Source of the DNA: JALHMQ01 sp037441125
Lineage (GTDB): Bacteria > Pseudomonadota > Gammaproteobacteria > Burkholderiales > Burkholderiaceae_F
DNA length: 30,497 nt
Direction: 5' to 3'
NCBI GenBank assembly: GCA_037441125.1
Contig: JBBIST010000032.1
Coordinates: 1-30,497 of the forward strand
The notes beneath the pieces were generated by a model, which saw only the letters and a program-made list of their open reading frames with translations, searched no databases and was not told where the DNA came from. The position numbers and the translations under genes are program-made. This document shows, piece after piece, positions 25,930-30,497 of the stretch. Every line of letters begins with the position of its first letter. Position 1 is the first letter of the stretch.

Positions 25930-26132
25930 CGACGACAGCGCGGCGGGTGGGCGGGCGAGGACCATGGGCGCGGCAATCAGAACGGATGCCGCAGCCTGCC
26001 TCGAACGAGGTAGGCAATCCTTGCCCGCCGTCAACCGCCGTCTGATTCCCGTCTGGCCACGAACGGAGTCAATGACGCCGAACAACACGCGCCGCAGCGC
26101 TCGGTCGCTGTGTGATCTAGGTCCGTTGGGCC

Positions 26133-27920
26133 TCAGTAGCGGACTACGGGTTTCACCCGATCGGCGCCGCGCCAGGCCTCGGCGAAGGCTTCCTGCATCC
26201 GCGCCGCCTCGGCGGCGCGACCCTGCCGGCGCAGGCTCTCGGCCAGCGCGTGCAGTGCCCAGCCGTTGGCCGGGAGCCGCTTCAGGTCGGCGCGTGCCGC
26301 AGCTTCCGCCTCAGCGGCGCGCCCTGCCAGCAGCAGCGCGCCGGCCAGCTCGACCCGGGTCGACATCGCCCACGGCGGCGGCTCTTCGCCTTCGAGCGCC
26401 TGCTCGAGCTCGACCGCGCGCGCGAGCGCGGCGATCGCCTGCGGCCACTGCCGGCGCGCCAGGTGCATCTCGCCTTCGAGCGCGGCGGCGGCGATCGCGA
26501 GCAGCGAACGCAGTTCGTCGATGCCCTTGAGGCTGCGGCCTTCGAGGCTCGGGTCGGCGATCAGCGCCGCGAGCGAGGCCAGTTCGCGTTCGGCGGCGTC
26601 GGCCGCGCCCGCGCGCGCCTGCGCCATGCCGCGTGCCCAGTGCCAGACCGCGCGCGGATAGACGCTCGCCCCGGCCGGAGCCGGCGCCGCCGCGATCTCG
26701 TCCCAGCGCGCAAAGCGCACGCGCGCAAACAGCGGCAGCGCCGCGAAGTAGTCGTCGCCGCCGCCGTAGGTGAGCGTGCCGCGCGCCACGAGTTGACCGA
26801 GCCGGTCGGCGGCGTCGATCGCCACCTCGCCCTGGCCGGCGAGCACCGCCGCCCACCACAGGTAGTGCAGGTGGTGCGACGGCAGCGTCACCGGCTCGAA
26901 GCCCTGCGCGCGCACCTGCGCTTCGAGCGCGGCGTCGGCGGCCACCGCCGCCTGATTGACGGCGACCGCGTCGCGGTAGCGGCCCAGCCGCACCCAGATG
27001 TGCGACGGCATGTGCACCATGTGCCCGGCTGCCGGCGCCAGCGCCGGCAGCCGCTCGGCCGCGGCCGCCGCGCGCTCGGGGGTCGGCGACTGCTCGTAGG
27101 CGTGGATCAGGTAGTGCAATGCGCCGGCATGGTCGGGCGCAAGCGCCAGCACGCGATTCAGTTCAGCGATCGCCTCGCGCGTGCCGGGGCTCGGCTCACC
27201 CGCTCGCGTCCACCAGTTCCACGACGACAGCATCATCAGCGCCTCGGCGTGCAGCACGCCGAGGTCGGCGTCGTCGGGGAAGTCGAACGCCAGTCGCGCC
27301 ATCGCCCGCGCGTAGGCGAGGTCGGCCGGATCGGCGTCGCGCGGCGCCGGGCTCACGCACAGCGCCGAAGGCGGCAGCGGCACTTCGTCGCGGCGAGGCG
27401 CCTGCGCCGCAGCGACGCGATCCGGATCGACGCCGACGCGCACCGCCTGCGCGCGGATCAGCGCCCGCTCGCGTTCGCTCGCGCCGCCGGCCAGTTGCAG
27501 CGCGCGCTCGATGTGCGCGCGCGTGGCCACGAGGTCGTCGCGTTCCGGCCGGTTCACGTAGGGACCGGTCACGTACGACAGGCCCCAGGCGCACAGGGCG
27601 CAGCGCGGATCGAGCCGCAGCGCCTCGGCGAAGGCACGCCGCGCTTCGCCGTGATCGAAAGCGAACGCCAGCGACAGGCCTTGGTGGAAAAAGGCGCGCG
27701 CTTCCTGCGATCCGGTGGTCACGGCGAAGTCGCTGCGGCCGACGCCTGTCAGTCGCGGCGCCACCGGCTCGGCCGTCGCCTTCGCCGGCGTCGCGCTCGG
27801 CGGCGCGGCGCGCTCGCACGCGGCCAACAGCAGCAGCGCTGCGCCGAGCGCAGCGGCCAGCCGCAGCGGCGCCCGGCCGGCGCGCGTGACGATCGAAGCA
27901 ACAGCAGACGCAGACTGCAT
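26133..27920 (-). CDS. TPR-repeat lipoprotein with conserved histidine clusters
   Basis: The product is 595 residues with a lipobox LAAC (C35) after a hydrophobic segment (20-34), so it is a lipoprotein facing the periplasm or outer membrane. The rest is helical TPR-like repeats: GSQEARAFFHQGLSLAFAFDHGEARRAF (in two parts at 70-97) and several C-terminal pairs near 440-580. Histidine clusters occur in HYLIHAYE (H269, H273), GHMVHMPSHIWVRLGRY (H300, H303, H307) and SHHLHYLWW (349-352). This architecture is seen in uncharacterised TPR lipoproteins; no specific function is known to me. It has AGGG before the ATG and lies 204 bp upstream of the molybdoenzyme gene on the same strand. Confidence 0.85.
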   Translation of the reverse strand: MQSASAVASIVTRAGRAPLRLAAALGAALLLLAACERAAPPSATPAKATAEPVAPRLTGVGRSDFAVTTGSQEARAFFHQGLSLAFAFDHGEARRAFAEALRLDPRCALCAWGLSYVTGPYVNRPERDDLVATRAHIERALQLAGGASERERALIRAQAVRVGVDPDRVAAAQAPRRDEVPLPPSALCVSPAPRDADPADLAYARAMARLAFDFPDDADLGVLHAEALMMLSSWNWWTRAGEPSPGTREAIAELNRVLALAPDHAGALHYLIHAYEQSPTPERAAAAAERLPALAPAAGHMVHMPSHIWVRLGRYRDAVAVNQAAVAADAALEAQVRAQGFEPVTLPSHHLHYLWWAAVLAGQGEVAIDAADRLGQLVARGTLTYGGGDDYFAALPLFARVRFARWDEIAAAPAPAGASVYPRAVWHWARGMAQARAGAADAAERELASLAALIADPSLEGRSLKGIDELRSLLAIAAAALEGEMHLARRQWPQAIAALARAVELEQALEGEEPPPWAMSTRVELAGALLLAGRAAEAEAAARADLKRLPANGWALHALAESLRRQGRAAEAARMQEAFAEAWRGADRVKPVVRY

Positions 27921-28278
27921 GTCAATCCCTAGTGGCGCAGCCGCGTGGTACAGCAGCGCTGCGGCCGATTCTAGGAGCGTCGGGGCAACGCACCGGGGTC
28001 GCGCCTCGCTGCTGCGCGCATGTCACAAAGGCCATTCCCGTTGCAGAGGTCGCCTGCGGCGACCGACGATCACTTTTGCTGATATCGGTTCGCGGCTTGA
28101 CGCAGGGCAAGCGGCGGGCTGCGGCAGCGCCTTAGGTTCCCGCATGGTCGATGAGTTCGCCGCGGGTCTTTCACGCGGTCTGCTCGCAACACCCTCCGGA
28201 CCCGTCTTGCGAGCGTGTGCTGCGGCAGCTACCTCGTCACCTGAGTTTTCAACGCCGTTGCCTTGAAAGGAACCCGCC
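27921..28278. other. Divergent intergenic region between TPR lipoprotein and rhodanese genes
   Basis: These 358 bp carry the -10 candidate at 27968-27973 and a perfect inverted repeat, GGTCGCC-TGC-GGCGACC (28048-28064), that could be an operator or hairpin. The ribosome binding site AAAGGA of the rhodanese gene is at its right end. No clear plus-strand promoter and no RNA gene were found. Confidence 0.45.
27968..27973 (-). promoter_or_regulatory. Possible -10 element of the TPR lipoprotein gene
   Basis: TAGAAT on the minus strand, 47 bp before the ATG, the same hexamer as at the atp promoter. No clear -35 hexamer accompanies it. Confidence 0.4.
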
Positions 28279-28752
28279 ATGTTGAAGAAGTCCGTTCTCA
28301 CCCTTGCCGCGGTCGGCTTGCTGGCCGCGGCCGTCGCGCTGCCTCCGGCGGTACAAGCGCAAAACTTCCCGGACAGCGTCAGAAAGCTCGTCGCCGACGC
28401 CAAGAAGCAGGTACCGCTGATCAAGATGGATGCGTTCCGGGCCGGGCTCGACAAGAAGGCCCTCGGCCTGATCGTCGACGTGCGCGACCCCGACGAGTTC
28501 GCGGCCGGCCACATTCCGGGTGCCATCAACGTCTCGCGCGGCCTGATCGAGTTCAGGATCTGGACGCATGTCGGTTTTCCCGACAAGACCGACATGAACA
28601 AGCAGATGACCCTGTACTGCCTGCGCGGCAGCCGCTGCGCTTTGGCCGCCAAGTCGCTGCGCGAACTGGGCTTCACCAACGTGACCGCCGCCGACATGAA
28701 CTTTGACGACTGGGTCAAGGCCGGCCATCCGGTGACCAAGCCCGCCAACTGA
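28279..28752 (+). CDS. Exported single-domain rhodanese
   Basis: The product is 157 residues. A signal peptide (about 1-27, cleavage near AVQA-QNF) sends it to the periplasm. One rhodanese domain follows with IVDVRDPDEFAAGHIPGAINV (in part 65-85) and the active-site loop CLRGSRC: catalytic C114, second cysteine C120. AAAGGA 8 nt before the ATG supports the start. It stands alone, divergent from the TPR gene, and is followed by a GC hairpin. It is the third exported rhodanese protein in about 12 kb. The donor and acceptor are unknown. Confidence 0.92.
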   Translation: MLKKSVLTLAAVGLLAAAVALPPAVQAQNFPDSVRKLVADAKKQVPLIKMDAFRAGLDKKALGLIVDVRDPDEFAAGHIPGAINVSRGLIEFRIWTHVGFPDKTDMNKQMTLYCLRGSRCALAAKSLRELGFTNVTAADMNFDDWVKAGHPVTKPAN

Positions 28753-28758
28753 TCGAAC

Positions 28759-28779
28759 CGCGCCCGCGCTGCGGGCGCG
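28759..28779 (+). terminator. GC hairpin after the rhodanese gene
   Basis: CGCGCCCGC-GCT-GCGGGCGCG is a perfect 9-bp stem with a 3-nt loop, starting 7 nt after the stop. There is no T-tract, so termination is plausible but not certain. Confidence 0.45.
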
Positions 28780-28964
28780 CTCGCCACCGACCCGCGCCTG
28801 TCGCTGTCGGCACCGGGTCGAACTAGGCGCGATCGGCGCCGGTCCTTGGGCCGATCCGGCCCTGTCGTCGATCTCCTAAGGCCATAGTTGCGCGCTCCGC
28901 CCTGAGCGCAGCGCGCGCCTGCCGCCGGCGGTCGCGCCGTCGCCCTTCGCGTATCTTCGAGCGG

Positions 28965-30497
<1,533 letters not shown>

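Noticed and set aside
23338..26013. An 891-codon open frame on the plus strand opposite the molybdoenzyme genes
   Set aside because: Arg/His/Ala/Val-rich translation with no domain; the minus strand encodes two complete subunits with all cysteine motifs.

Overview
The window is about 30.5 kb of very GC-rich DNA with strong third-position G/C bias and frequent GTG starts. The gene order mnmG-rsmG-(lipocalin)-parA-parB-atpI-atpB-atpE-atpF-atpH-atpA, all on the minus strand, is the origin-proximal arrangement typical of Betaproteobacteria, especially Burkholderiales and Rhodocyclales. Species cannot be fixed from the sequence alone. No rRNA, tRNA, CRISPR array, insertion sequence or prophage was seen.

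Region 1 (1-8848, minus strand): the front of the F1Fo ATP synthase operon (atpI, B, E, F, H and the first 259 codons of atpA), preceded by the chromosome-partitioning genes parA and parB, a lipocalin lipoprotein, rsmG and mnmG. A sigma70-like promoter in the parB-atpI gap can start the ATP synthase transcript independently. Just upstream of mnmG lie two identical 16-bp parS-type sites in inverted orientation, covering the place where the mnmG -35 element would sit. The ParB target is therefore within 5 kb of parB and may also control the operon.

Region 2 (8848-13807): housekeeping and envelope genes: an AsmA-like membrane-anchored protein, a SAM-dependent methyltransferase, GTP-type PEP carboxykinase and a cold-shock protein with a clear intrinsic terminator.

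Region 3 (14313-18829, plus strand): a Rieske non-heme iron oxygenase followed 10 bp later by a PLP-dependent threonine/serine dehydratase; then an exported tandem-rhodanese sulfurtransferase, a YeeE/TsuA-type thiosulfate transporter and a 55-residue membrane protein whose start overlaps the transporter stop.

Region 4 (18839-28752): outer-membrane phospholipase A, a FadL-type porin, a tiny exported Lys/Glu-rich protein ending in Gly-Gly-Cys, and a minus-strand cluster of TAT-exported molybdopterin oxidoreductase, four-cluster ferredoxin subunit and an exported three-rhodanese protein with a CxxCH haem motif. A His-rich TPR lipoprotein lies upstream, and a further exported single-domain rhodanese is divergent from it.

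Region 5 (28965-end): an Uup-like ABC-F ATPase that runs off the window.

The most interesting theme is sulfur. Three exported rhodanese proteins (six rhodanese domains), a thiosulfate-type transporter and a PsrA/PhsA-class molybdoenzyme lie within about 12 kb. They suggest a periplasmic sulfane-sulfur handling system. The GGC-ending peptide and the 55-residue membrane protein are its least explained parts.
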